A DNA stretch of 64,000 nucleotides from Acanthopleura granulata (lineage: Eukaryota; Mollusca; Polyplacophora; Chitonida; Chitonidae). Every line of letters starts with the position of its first letter. Position 1 is the first letter of the stretch. Positions 1-10,999 of the stretch are shown here, piece by piece. The stretch spans positions 14,599,997-14,663,996 of the forward strand of contig JABBOT010000007.1 of NCBI GenBank assembly GCA_016165875.1, in the 5' to 3' direction. Under the pieces are notes generated by a model that saw nothing but the letters and a program-made list of their open reading frames with translations, was not told the DNA's origin and did no database searches. A program made the position numbers and the translations under genes.

Positions 1-2152
1 CTAGGCAAACTGTACATATGTTATTCTTGCTTTTAAAATCATTTGACTTTGATCTTTTCTTTGGTTAAGTAGACTAAATATGTTTTGGAACACATTAAAA
101 CCACTTATGTTCCTGTATATAGCAGACACCTTTGCCGTAACGAAGGTGAGTGACTTTGTGGGGTAGGGAGGTGGGTCAGTGTTAAATATTACTACTATTA
201 TCTTATGAAGGCACAGATCAGTGAGCATTTTAAGTTTTTCGTCAGCTTCCATTGCCACCCCCAGTTGATTTGGGGCCAGAGAGGTTTACCTGTGGTTAGC
301 GGATAGGAGAAGGAAACTTTTATAAATTTCCAGTGACTGTTATTCCTCTGTAGATGTAAACATTTATGGAGCAAAAACTACTGTCTGGAATTTTGTAAAA
401 TTGTCCCTGATAAGAAAAAGATTGCCAAACATCCATGTTCTTCATAGATCTTTGCACCTGTCCTGTTTGTTAAGCCGTTATAAGAGTATATATAGGAGAA
501 ATACAGGCACATGTAGGGGGCAGTTCAGCAATTGCACTTCAGATAGAAAATACGTTTTGATGCGAGATTTGGCTGAGTGTAAATAGTGGAGAGATATTTT
601 ATATTTATGCGTGACAGTGACATGGAATCTCCTAGGGCACATGTAGTAGGGTAGGTGAATGAAGATGTACCTGTCAAAATTGTCAGGGGTGGGGAGGGGT
701 ACTGATGAGGCAGGAAGATCTGTGATTGTAAACTCCTAATGAAACCTGGATGGAGAGATGAGGTTAGGGTGGGAGATAAGGGTAGGGGTGGGGTGGTGGG
801 AGGGGTGGGAAAGGAAGGGGGAAGTGGGATAAAATACAGATGCTATACATGTTGCCCGGCCTGGCTGAGATGTATGGATATATGTACAATGTATGTTATA
901 AGCTCTCCACTAGTTAGTGGCTTGATTTGAATCCTAGCCGGGTAACCGCTTGTGAACAGCTGGAGTTTACCGTGGACATGCACAATTAGGTAAAATGGAC
1001 TTGTACATGTTTAGAAGTGTGCTGGCCACTTTATGTGAAGATCAACGCTCATGTCTGAATAGGGATTAGTGTCTTTGAATTGTTATCACATTGTAAAATT
1101 TCAAGCGCTGTAGTTATTTAATGACTGCTCTTCGCTTTTAAGCCCAAGCCATGCATACATGTATAGTTGCTCATTTTCTCTTCACTGAAGAGCAGGTGCG
1201 CGTAATAGAGGCGCTGTACATATGTATATATTTATTCCAGACATGAAAGTCTGTATCCATGAAAAAGACACACAGGATGTATTCAAATGAACCATCCTCC
1301 ACCCACCTATGGTCCAAGTCAAATATGTTATTGGTGTGTAGATCACAGAAAGCCATGGAGAATACTATATGTAGTGACAGCATTTTAGAATTGCTCAATT
1401 TTATCCAGAATCTTTGTCTTTTGATTGTGTGTTTTTTTTTTCACCATATACATGTATATTTTAATGTTTTCCAACATGTTTACCTTTTCTCTTTTCCCTT
1501 ATTTTTGAGTTATTTATTTCCGACGAATTCATAAGCAAGTGAAGATGAGCCTTTTGAAGGTGACTCAAAATTAATGAACCAGATTTTTACTTTTAAGTTG
1601 TAAATAGTATACACAGACATTGCGTACATGCATATAAATGTATTAATATATCTTTTTTTTTTCTATTTAAGAATAATTTTCCCTTTGCCTAAGAATTTGT
1701 TTTCTATCATAGAAAAGTGATTAAGCTTCGCCATCTGGACTTGCTTTCTCGTTGATAATGGCCATTCTGCTTAGGTGTACATCGTCAAGTAATATATTAA
1801 GGAATGGCTCATTTCTCATCAGTTTTAGAGTTTATCAGGATTGAAGCACAAGTCAGCTGTTCTCATCAGAAATGTTGTTTAGCAAGAAAGATTGAGTTTC
1901 ACCTGTACCAGCTTTCTACCTGTCTGCCTAAACTGACCACCATGACCAGGCTGTGGGCAGTCAGACACACAGACAGACAGACAAGATGCTCCTCATAAAA
2001 CATTGCAGCCATCATTTGCTCATACTTCATGGCACCAGTTCCTGTATGTACATTTTATAGGTGAAAGGCTTGATAAAATTAGAGGCATGTACATGGATAT
2101 TGTTTCAATCAAATGTATATAATTTATATATATTTAAATTACTGAAGTCTCC
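1..2152. other. Intergenic or distal 3' UTR, no gene recognised
   Basis: This is AT-rich sequence with G-rich runs at 690-830 and poly-T tracts at 1430-1440 and 1650-1660. Open frames are short and show no recognised domain or paired splice sites. It may belong to the 3' part of a plus-strand gene, but nothing proves that. Confidence 0.4.
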
Positions 2153-2396
2153 TTGAATAGCAGGGGGCCTCCGTGGCTCAGTCGGTTAGCACGCTATCAC
2201 AGCACAGTGACCCAAAGCCTCCCATCAATGCGGTCGTTGTGAGTTCAAGTCCTCTCTGGCCGTACGTGGGAAGGTCTGCCAGCAACTTGCGGATGGTCAT
2301 GGGTTTCCGCCCGGGCTCAGCCCGGTTTCCTCCCACCATAATGCTGGCCGCCGTAAAACACCATTCAAATAAATAAATAAATAAATTGAATAGCAG
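2153..2396 (+). mobile_element. tRNA-derived SINE with 11-bp target-site duplication
   Basis: The head at 2164 has an A-box-like GTGGCTCAGTCGGTTAG and a B-box-like GTGAGTTCAAGTCC. The body follows (GTGGGAAGGTCTGCCAGCAAC, then GGTTTCCTCCCACCATAATGCTGGCCGCCGT), and an (AAAT)n tail ends at 2385. TTGAATAGCAG occurs at 2153-2163 and again at 2386-2396 and is a perfect target-site duplication. The duplication and intact boxes suggest a fairly recent LINE-mobilised insertion. I recognise the body as a SINE type common in mollusc genomes. Confidence 0.9.
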
Positions 2397-3263
2397 GCCT
2401 TGATGATTTTTGAGAGTTCAAATTTTAAGGTTTAGACTGCTTTTTTTATCAGAAATAAACTTGAATGTTTTGTCTTTTGTCAGATGTCTCTTTAAGATTT
2501 TTTTTGTGAGTTAAGTAATGTTCTGACAGATTCAATGCAGCCATACAATATAAGAATGTAGGTATTAATCTAAAGATCAGTACATTTTGTTTTACAGTCA
2601 TAAAACTTGGAGTAATTAACCACATTTTCTTGTGGCTTCCCATGGCAAAAATGCCTAACATAAATCCTCTGTGATTTCAGTTTCATTAGATCAAATTTAA
2701 TAGGATCTGTATATTATTCTGTTCGTGGAAAGTCTGTCTGTAGTTTCTGCTCAAACTGTAGTTTCTGCTCAAACACTTGTGTTAATATATCCTCACCCTT
2801 GATAGGATGAAGGCATTTGACCAAAAGACTTAACAGTCACAATTTCTAGGCACAGGTAGCAATTTCAAATGTGATATGTAAATAGTGTTGGAGAAGATTT
2901 ACGTGTAAATAGCCACTGGTACCAATACATTTTAAGTGCAATAAATGTCATTTTTGTCCTCTTGCTCATTATGGTGTAATCATTCGTACATGTAAAGCAG
3001 GTATTTTCTCTCTGGTTATCTGTTGTTACATCCACGTACATATAGGAGTATATGTGAGTGTCTTGTAACAGGTTGTGAGACTTAACTCTGCAAGTGACGT
3101 GTTTTCAGGGACAGATATGTATTTGTGATTAGTCATTATAAATGTATATACATATATATATTTACATAGGTATATACCTGTTTGGTTACTGTATGTTATA
3201 TCCATGATGGAGAATGTTGGGTGGTTAACTCCAGCTACAAGACATTCTGGAAATGTGATAGTG
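2397..3263. other. Non-coding, AT-rich, nothing recognised
   Basis: This contains a short duplicated phrase (CTGTAGTTTCTGCTCAAAC, twice at 2738-2775) and TATA-rich microsatellite sequence near 3145-3175. No exon or RNA gene was seen. Confidence 0.4.
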
Positions 3264-4185
3264 GCAACAGGGCAGGTAGATGCTGGATTCTGACATGTGA
3301 CACAAGCCAGGTGGATGCTGCATTCTGACATGTGACACAAGCCAGGTGGATGCTAGATTTTGATATGTGACACAGGTAACAGGCCAGGTAAATGCTGGAT
3401 TCTGGCATGTGGCACAGGTAACATGCCATGTAGATGCTGCATTCTGACATGTGACACAACAAGCCAGGTGGATGCTGGATTCTGACATGCAGCACAGGTA
3501 ACAAGCCAGATGGATGCTGAATTCTGACATTTGACACAACAAGCCAGGTAGATGCTGGATTCTGACATGTGACACAGGTAACAGGCCAGGTGAATGCTGG
3601 ATTCTGACATGTGACGCAACAAGCCAGGTAGATGCTGCATTCTGACATGTAACACAGGTAACAAGCCAGGTGAATGCTGGATTCTGACATGTGACACAAG
3701 TCAGGTGAATGCTGGATTCTGACATGTGACACAGGTAACAGGCCAGGTAAATGCTGGATTCTGGCATGTGGCACATCTAACAGGCCAAGTAGATACTGCA
3801 TTCTGACATGTGACACAACAAGCCAGGTAGATGCTGGGTTCTGACACGTGGCACAGGTAACAGGCCAGGTAGATGCTGCATTCTAAAATGTGACACAACA
3901 GGCCAGGTGGATGCTGCATTCTGACATGTGGCACAGGTAACAAGCCAGATGGATGCTGAATTCTGACATGTGACGCAACAAGCCAGGTAGATGTTGGGTT
4001 CTGACATGTGGCACAGGTAACAGGCCAGGTGGATGCTGGATTCTGATATGCAACACAGGTAACAGGTCAGGTAGATGCTGCATTCCGACATGCAACACAG
4101 GTAACAGGCCAGGTAGGTGCTGGCTTCTGACATGTGACACAGGTAACAGGCCAGGTAGGTGCTGGGTTCTGACATGTGACACAGG
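3264..4185. repeat. Minisatellite 1, 23 imperfect copies of a 35-42 bp unit
   Basis: The unit is about GCCAGGTAGATGCTG plus ATTCTGACATGTGACACA, then AA, ACAA or GGTAACAG. Period lengths of about 35, 38 and 42 bp alternate; for example GCCAG occurs at 3306 and 3341. Twenty-three copies of the TTCTG core were counted. All minus-strand frames are open over long stretches and give CHMSESSIYLACYL-like repeats. Since 35 and 38 are not multiples of three, the frame changes along the array, so these open frames are a product of the repeat composition. Confidence 0.93.
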
Positions 4186-5150
4186 TTGATCTTGACATTT
4201 GATGAGGCTTACAGGGGACAATTTTACAAAGAGGTTGTAATGTTGCATCGAATGTAACTACCATGGCAACGTACCTCTGCGGCGCGTGTCTTCATGACAG
4301 TTACTTTCTGTCATAACTTTCTGAACATAACTTACATCCTGCTTATTAAACAGGCCGCAGGAGGGCTGACTTCAAGTGGTAGATTTTCACTTTCCTGTGC
4401 TGCGTTGATCAGAAAACCCTGGTTGCTGATCCTGGACGCGGCTGTTCCTCGGAAGGTTCTGAATATTGACAAAGGCAGTTTGTGCAATGTTAACAGAAGT
4501 TCTAAGTCGAAACCCGTGCCAGTCAGATTACTGAAACACAGAAGCAAGTTTTCCTTCACAAATGGGACAGTTGCGTACCTGTGCGTTTGTATGACATGTA
4601 GCTGTACTCTTCACATTATGGTGTACATGTATGTATAGAGGTTGTCGCCCCTCATATACAGGTGTGAATTCACAATTCATCTCTCGGACCCTTCAGGTAT
4701 GTAGTTCAACCCACCAACAGCCTTCCGTAACACTTTGTCTTGTTCTATTCCTGCATGTCGCGAAGGTTTATATCATCTTAGTCACCAGTTTAATACATGT
4801 ACAGTGCATGTTGGGCAGGTAGAGTTGGACTTTGTTTTTGTCATTAATAAAAAGTCACCCAGTAAACAAAGTGAGGAATTCAGTGCTCTGGAAGGATCTG
4901 ACAGTGTGGACACCAACTGTGGTTAGAATTTGCCCAAGCACTGGCCATCAACACCTCAGTGTCTATAGTGCAGAGGTTCCGCGGTTTCCTTGATCCGCAA
5001 ACCCGAGGGGATGGGGTTGCCCACCTTTTCATCACATGACCTGTGTCTACCAGTGTTACTTTAGACTGTCTGTGATGTCCACTCTGTTTGTTTGAATAAA
5101 GAATGATGACATCATTAAAGACATTATTCTGTTTGAACCTTTTTACCATT
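4186..5150 (+). other. Possible 3' end of a plus-strand gene (unidentified)
   Basis: After AACTTACATCCTGCTTATTAAACAG a plus-strand frame is open from 4351 to 4638 (AAGGLTSSGRFSL...VPRKVLNIDKG...). A second short frame from about 4820 ends NKKSPSKQSEEF...VDTNCG at a TAG ending at 4926. An AATAAA lies at 5095-5100. Together these could be terminal exons of a gene convergent with EYA. No homology was recognised, the minus strand is also open over 4332-4559, and no clear donor follows the first frame. Confidence 0.25.
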
Positions 5151-6256
5151 TACATTTAGCGGCTTGCCCTGATAGACAAATCAAACGTCATACCACCAAT
5201 CATGATGGACTCTCTGGAGTGGACAGAATATATATTACGGACAACAGCATGGAGAGCAAAATCATAAGAACGATGACGGCGATAGCTGGCAAACAAAGCT
5301 GCCGAACCAGCGAAACACGTCCTCTTGTCAGTTTACCACAGCTAGGATTTTAATCTAACTGCTCATATGATAGCCACTTGCATGCTTTCAGCCGTGTGGA
5401 TTGATCAGAACTGGGTCAAACATGCAGTGATGTAAATTGCAATTATTTGGACGTCACTGGTCTAGAATTACCCCAAAATACCTGGTTGCCATGACACGAA
5501 AGCTGCAGAAAGGGCCTGGGTTTTTCTCTCACGTTTAGTGTAGATGTACATTGTAGAAATCTAGTTTGTAACAGTAAAGATCAAGCACTAAATTGCACGT
5601 TCTTCAGCAATTTTGACACCAGGGCCTTTTTTAACTTATGTAAAAAACTATTAGGTAAAATTTTAGATATTGTTTTGGGGCCTTGGCAATTAAGATTTTT
5701 ACCACTTCATTAATTAAGTCTTCAGACACGTTTCAGAATTTCATCTTCGAGTGCCACAAGTGTTGTGTCAAAGTTTTATATTTTGGCTTCAGTTAGAAAT
5801 GCCTTTGTAGAATTGGCCTCTAGTTTAAAGTGATTTCCAGCTTGCTGTTTTATAGCCTGGCATTTCGAAAGTTGTCTGTCAGTAGCATAGGTTAAAGAGT
5901 TGGGCATCAGCAGCCAATTGCACAAAGTCATTTCCAACTTGCCAAAATCTTAAGAATGATTTTAAAGCTCATTTTGGGGCATTGAAAATCACAATTTTGA
6001 CCGCCTCATAAATTCCTCTTAAAACAAACATGCCATAATCTTGCCTTTTGGATCCAAGAATAATATTCTGACTTCAGGCAGAACTGGAATCAGCCCACAT
6101 TTAAACCTGTGTGTCTATCATTTCTGAAAACCAGCCTATTGATGTAAGCATCCTTCTTGTGAAAGCAATCTAACATGTTCTAGGGAGAGAAGAGACATCA
6201 GGAGAACACCATATACAGCAGTGTATGAAAATACTTTTCACCATTTATTTTTTGTT
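5151..6256. repeat. Intergenic, with a diverged duplicated element (about 5610-5850 and 5920-6110)
   Basis: Two stretches share the same order of phrases: CCAACTTGCCAAAATCTTAA with ATTTTGGGGCATTGAAAATC and CGCCTCATAAATT in one, and related sequence with TTTTGGGGCCTTGGCAATTAAG and CACTTCATTAATT in the other. They look like old copies of one interspersed repeat. No gene was seen. Confidence 0.4.
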
Positions 6257-6617
6257 TTTCCCTTTTTTTGAATGAATGAATGCTTATTGTTTAACGCCTT
6301 ACTCAATAACATTTCACTTCTACGAAGGCGGTGTCTCCTTGGAGCAGGACGGATTTCCACCGTACCTTTTATCTGGTGCTGCCTCACCGAGACGACTTGC
6401 CGAAGACACCCAACAAGCCCCCTCACCCAGTCACATTATACTGACACCGGGCCGACCAGTCCACCCTCTATCCTCTTATTGCTGAGCGCCAGGAAGCAGG
6501 ATGTACCATTTTTTAAAGTCTTTGGTATGACCCGACCCAGGTTTGAACCCAGATCTCCCCGTCCGAAAGCTGACACTCTACCAACTGCGCTATCCAGGCG
6601 GGTGGTTTCCCTTTTTT
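6257..6617 (-). mobile_element. tRNA-derived SINE, minus orientation, 12-bp target-site duplication
   Basis: Read on the minus strand it starts near 6604 with GCCTGGATAGCGCAGTTGG-TAGAG (A box). The B box is GGTTCAAACC, near 6535-6545. The body runs towards 6270 and ends in (TTCA)n, i.e. GAATGAATGAATG on the plus strand. TTTCCCTTTTTT at 6257-6268 and 6606-6617 is the target-site duplication. The head is more tRNA-like than that of the SINE at 2164 and belongs to a different family. Confidence 0.88.
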
Positions 6618-7214
6618 CCCCACTGAATCAGATGTTTGAATTCAAAGGTAGGCTTAATGGGCTGTACTCGTAATATGTGTCATCAAAGATGTAACAAATT
6701 TTCTAAACATTTGAATGAATGAATGAATGATAAGGGCTAAATACCACATCGCCAATGTTTCTAAAAATTTGAAAGGTTAGACTCTGAGTAAATTTTTGGA
6801 AATATTAAACACTTATTTTGTGGCCAGGGAAAAGCTGACTGTAACGTCACCGGCAGCATACATCACTGATATATTCTATAAATCCACTGTCAATCAAAAC
6901 ATTTGATTACATTTAATTCAGTGAAAGAAATCTTAAAACAAATAAAGAAAGGTTTTTCCAGAGGATTGGGAGATGTGTCATGTGCAGTATCTGCTAGGTT
7001 CAGTGGTTTTACATTAAACCTGACAGCTATCTGACAACTGAAATATTCTTTCCAGGAAAAACCAATTAAAATCTATACAAGTAATCTCACCATGCTACTG
7101 CGCACTTCTTTCTAATTTAGGCTGGTACTGAATATTTCTAGTTCATCCAGATGCAACAATGTAGCTTTAAGAACTTGTGGAAAACTTCATCAATAAATTG
7201 CCAGAGGTCAACTG
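6618..7214. other. Intergenic, nothing recognised
   Basis: AT-rich sequence with a short GAATGAATGAATGAATGA run at 6712-6730. A stretch around 6890-6950 resembles part of the EYA intron near 16560-16650 (ATCAAAACATTTG context), perhaps one more interspersed repeat. No gene was seen. Confidence 0.35.
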
Positions 7215-7500
7215 CTTTCAGTTATTTATTCATTCAGTTGGAAAATCCATGACCATCCACAGGTTGCTGGCACACCTTCCCACATACGACCACAGATGAA
7301 GCCAGCCGGAGCTGGCAACCACATTGGTGAGACTCTCCTGGGTCATTGCAATGTGCTAGCGCACGTACCCCATCAGCCAAGGAAGCCCATGGTTGTTCAT
7401 AACATCCAGGTGACTTTCCTCCACCCTTAAGTGTGGCCGCAATCGATTGCATTAGTGAAAAATTCTTGAATAGGGCATACAACAAACAAACCCAGGTCAT
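7215..7500. mobile_element. Rearranged SINE with inverted parts
   Basis: From about 7240 to 7360 the sequence is the reverse complement of the SINE body seen at 2164 (CCATGACCATCCACAGGTTGCTGGC, then the tRNA-like part). From about 7418 to 7490 the 3' part is in the opposite, plus orientation (TTTCCTCCACCC-TTAAG-TGTGGCCGC, then AGTGAAAAATTCTTGAATAG). The two halves therefore point at each other. Twin-priming insertion or two independent insertions would explain this. Confidence 0.6.
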
Positions 7501-7587
7501 GTTTTTACATAGATCAGGAGATAAGTATATGTAGGTATAAAAAAAAATTACAACTGGGCAATGCAAAGGAGTACAGAGTATAGTGTC

Positions 7588-7593
7588 TTTATT
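7588..7593 (-). terminator. Candidate polyadenylation signal for EYA
   Basis: The plus strand reads TTTATT, so the minus strand reads AATAAA about 2.27 kb after the EYA stop. It lies before the inverted SINE part at 7215-7500, so it is not part of that repeat tail. In AT-rich DNA a chance match is quite possible. Confidence 0.3.
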
Positions 7594-7978
7594 GCTTATT
7601 CTCTAGACACTGGGCTGGTCTTATGATACAGGGGATTGATTTCACAGGTCACACATTACCGGAATCAATGCCTGCAGGCAGGCACCCAAGGCCAGCAAAC
7701 TTTTTAACACATCACAAATTTGGTTCATTTTGTCATCATAATATCAGAATTTATATTTCAAAACAATGCGTCTTTTTGTTTCTTGCTCTGTTAAATGGAC
7801 AATGATCAGAAAAAAACTCCACCATTTTACAACAGTTATTTATCTATATGTGTTATGTTTTAAAATCTCTCCTGACTACAACATCTAAAGCTCTGCACCC
7901 AAAAATATAGGTTTCTGTATGACAACTTGCTAAAATGCTGTGTTTGGTAAAGTTTTTTCTGGCAAAAAAGGAACATTA

Positions 7979-8070
7979 CAAACGTAATGTCACATGTAAG
8001 AAGTTTACAAAGTGGTAAAACGTAATGTCACAAGTAAGAAGTTTACAAAGTGGTAAAACGTAATGTCACT
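7979..8070. repeat. 38-bp tandem repeat, about 2.4 copies
   Basis: CGTAATGTCAC occurs at 7983, 8021 and 8059, with TAAGAAGTTTACAAAGTGGTA between. The copies are nearly identical, so the duplication is recent. The array is followed by AC-rich sequence (ACACACAAACACACGCACGC). Confidence 0.9.
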
Positions 8071-9548
8071 TGTATACACACAAACACACGCACGCACACA
8101 TACTGGTGACTAAATATCACACATCTGTTGATAAACCTTTTAAAGAAAACTGTTTGCCGCCAGGTAAAAATGAAAAGGTTTGAGCAATCAAAAAGGAAAA
8201 AATATCAAAGGGAATAGGATATCTGTATCTCCAGAAGACTGATATTTCATAGTTATTCCTTAGCTATTCAGCCAAAAAGAAACAAAACAGTATATCATTA
8301 CTAACAGTCACAGCAAAACAAACAAATGGGTACAGCGAGAACTTGGCAGTGCTGAATTTGGCTACAGAAAACAAAATACTGATTAGGGCTTTAGAAACAA
8401 CAGTGTAGTTCCGAATGGTGCAAGTCTTGGAAAAAAAAATACAAACAAAAACACTGAGACCTAAATTGTACGAAATCCTGAGAATTATCACAGGTTGTGA
8501 TTTTTAGAGGAGACACAAACTATGTGGGTTAAGACAGACGGAAACTAGAGATGTGGAGAACTGAGTCAGAACATGCAGAGAGGTCTGTTCACAGTCTACC
8601 CCCTCATCAAGTTGGCGTTGTCAAAAGAACTAAGTAAAATACTCAAAAACAGTCGGTAAACTCTGATAGTTATAATTCATAATTCTCAATACGTCACCTT
8701 GTCAACGATATTAAACCCTTCCATTTGTGTCCCAAGAACATGAGGTTTTAATCGTCCGGTAATGGTGAACTACGGGTGAATACTGCTGGAGCTGGCTTGT
8801 TCATCGTCAGTGTCCTTTTCTGACAACATGGACAACTCCAGTCTGTAAGACAAGCACGGGCATACACACCCAAACATACTGATATACATGTATTTATATA
8901 TTTATATATATATGTATATGGATACGATCATACTCCATTCATTCACGGAATCTGGACTCGCTTACAGCGTCAGTTTCAACTGTCAAATGAAGCCTTGTCC
9001 TTTTGTTCCGCAAATTGTCTTCATTCTCCACCTTGGCACGTCAGAAGCTGTTGGAGTAATACTGCGAGAGATGTACATCAAAGTCCGTGAAGTAGAGTTC
9101 ACAATGCTCAGTTCAAATCCCACTGGTTATCAGCCTCTTCTATTCTCTGTCTGGCCAGCCCTCGTGTCCTTGGTTACTTGCACCACCGGCACCAAGATTT
9201 GGGTGAGGAGGGAAGGGTCGTCGTCATTCAGCACGAGTAGGAATGATTCAGGGTGACAGGCTGGGGTACAGGTAGAGTAACATGCTACTACAGAACGCAG
9301 GATATATCTATATTATGTATACAATACAGGTAATAACCAACACCCCAGGCCACATCTCTGAACAGGTCACCCAGGCCCAGCCTGAGAAGGTCACAGATCC
9401 AAAGGTCACACTTCAAGGTGTTATTGGCACTTCAAATGGAAACAAACCAGCGGATCCCCTCGGCATTTCCATCCCACCTGGGCTGGGCAGTATACACACA
9501 CGAGTTGACACTATGAAAGGCTATGTACACATGGCTCTTCAGGCCCAC

Positions 9549-9566
9549 TGGGTGAGTACATATATA

Positions 9567-9599
<33 letters not shown>

Positions 9600-9613
9600 C
9601 TACATACATATAT
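9549..9613. repeat. TA-rich microsatellite
   Basis: A run of TATA repeats interrupted by GTACA and CTACATACA lies within the probable EYA 3' UTR. Confidence 0.85.
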
Positions 9614-9864
9614 AAGACTGCAGAATGGTAATGGTAATTTATGAGTTTAATAGGGGAGGAGCGAGCATGACTCCCTGCCTCACACCTGCAGTCAGTTTTC
9701 TGCTGTGAATCACGTCAGGAACCACAGGCTCTGTTCATCCTCCCCATCTCAGTGTATTCGGACAGCTGCTCGGCTGTCACACAGCGAAATCAGGTGTAAA
9801 CCCTTGTCAATGTCCCTAGCCACTACGGTGAGGCTGCAGGCCGAAACACCCTAGGCCCTCTTCA

Positions 9865-9945
9865 CTACAGGTAGTTCAGATCCAAGGCGTGGTGCAGCGC
9901 TGCCAAATCGGAATGATTGGACACCCTCCAAAAAGGCCAGTTCAT
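9865..9945 (-). CDS. eya: EYA visible exon 17 (81 nt), C terminus and stop
   Basis: The acceptor is TTGCTTTTCTTCAG. The exon encodes residues 557-582, [13 protein letters not shown] to HALDLNYL, then TAG at 9867-9865. The family ends [24 protein letters not shown], so the C terminus is intact. The residue before PFWR is Trp instead of the Met usual in vertebrates. The ATG at the start of this exon is internal, because the exon joins AAAKQ from visible exon 16. Confidence 0.98.
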   Translation of the reverse strand: MNWPFWRVSNHSDLAALHHALDLNYL

Positions 9946-10260
9946 CTGAAGAAAAGCAACAAAAAAGCAAACCATATTGGAGTAAATCTTTTCACACTGA
10001 AGAGCAAAAATTGTTTGAAGCAAAATTATTAATACCCTGTGCAACAAAGATTCATTTGATTTGGTTGTTGCTTAATACTACTCTCAAAAATTTTTCAGTT
10101 TTATGATTAATCTGAAGTGCCCAAGGAAATTAACACAGATGAATGACCACAACATCTGATACTGCACAGCAGAAACCTGTAGTTGCAAGGTACAAACAAT
10201 TTATGACAACCAAACTTTAGACCACTTAATTCCAATTCCCAAGTATTTTCCAATGCTGAC
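9946..10260. other. EYA intron between exons 17 and 16 (315 bp)
   Basis: AT-rich, with the donor gtcagc at its right end and the acceptor at its left end. No repeat or internal gene was seen. Confidence 0.9.
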
Positions 10261-10361
10261 CTGTTTCGCAGCAGCCTCTTCGTCTCTCCCATCTCCCACT
10301 ACAACATAGGTGCACTTCCTCCCAAACCGTGACACAATTCGCTCAAAACAGCTTTCCTTTC
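10261..10361 (-). CDS. eya: EYA visible exon 16 (101 nt), phosphatase motif IV (GDG)
   Basis: The acceptor is TTTGTTACAG and the donor AAACAG|gtcagc. The exon encodes residues 524-556, from [15 protein letters not shown] through [11 protein letters not shown] to AAAKQ. G545-D546-G547 followed by acidic residues is the Mg-binding HAD motif IV. G523 is split between this exon and visible exon 15. The 315-bp intron downstream is the shortest between exons in this gene. Confidence 0.98.
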
Positions 10362-10861
10362 CTGTAACAAAGCACAATTGAAGAAAAGATCTCAACTGCA
10401 TTTCTATGCACATGTTCTAAAATGTATATTTTACCAGCAAATTATTTAGGGAATTCCAAGAAAAGGTCCTACTGATGCTATATCACATCAATTTACATCA
10501 GGGTTTGCTTTCTGAAGTTCATGAAATAACACAAAACCTTGCTACATGCATAAACATTGGTACCACGACAAAGGCACGTTAAAATTACATAGTGAACATA
10601 AGTTGACAATTCAAGAAAAATGCCCAGTGAAATAACTGCTAAGAAAGATATAAAATCTGCTAAAATGAAAATTACACTATAACACTGAAAAAGATTTAAA
10701 TGACATGACTCCACAGAGAAAAGAAATGACAGCTTGAGTTTACTGAGAATTAAGATAGAAAAAAACACTTCTGTGATACAAAAGAAACAAAAAGGACAGA
10801 AACTGGTCAAATGATGATGTGACAAGAATAATGAGAAACATATAGACCGTGAGATAGTTAC
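10362..10861. other. EYA intron between exons 16 and 15 (500 bp)
   Basis: AT-rich intron. Minus-strand open frames here run on from the neighbouring exons and carry no motif. Confidence 0.9.
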
Positions 10862-10983
10862 CTATTTTTGTGGCACTGTAGATGTTCTCTATGGAGAAGA
10901 CTCCTCCCAGCCCATAGAGGAGAACCTTGGCCAGAGCAGGGACCAGCTGTGTGGTGGTGACTAGTACATTCACACAGTTAGAT
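10862..10983 (-). CDS. eya: EYA visible exon 15 (122 nt), phosphatase motifs II and III
   Basis: The acceptor is CTGTTTTCAG and the donor AATAG|gtaact. The exon encodes residues 483-522, [19 protein letters not shown] to [10 protein letters not shown]491-T493 is the HAD motif II Thr cluster and K521 in ATKIG the motif III lysine. [10 protein letters not shown] differs slightly from the usual PIENIY. Confidence 0.98.
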
Positions 10984-10999
10984 CTGAAAACAGATATTT

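Larger units (their letters stand above)
7570..9864 (-). other. Probable EYA 3' UTR
   Basis: No coding exon is visible below the EYA stop. On the minus strand a candidate AATAAA signal lies at 7593-7588, which would give a 3' UTR of about 2.3 kb. It holds a TA-rich microsatellite near 9549-9613, AC-rich sequence near 8073-8100 and a 38-bp tandem repeat at 7979-8070. The end point is inferred from the signal alone; an internal or more distal site is possible. Confidence 0.35.

Noticed and set aside
2164..2240. A genuine tRNA gene on the plus strand
   Set aside because: The boxes belong to the SINE at 2153-2396, and the 3' half of the tRNA fold is lost.
3225..4264. Several long minus-strand open frames with CHMSESSIYLACYLC-like repeats, as if a Cys-rich repeat protein
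   Set aside because: They come from minisatellite 1. The unit lengths of 35 and 38 bp shift the frame, several frames are open at once, and there is no splice or domain evidence.
6530..6604. A genuine tRNA gene on the minus strand
   Set aside because: The A and B boxes are the head of a SINE with body, tail and target-site duplication, and the cloverleaf is not complete.
9865..10047. A short gene starting at the MLHRV codon that includes the EYA C terminus
   Set aside because: The part before MNWPFWR is intron. The splice acceptor and phase join this exon to AAAKQ of visible exon 16.
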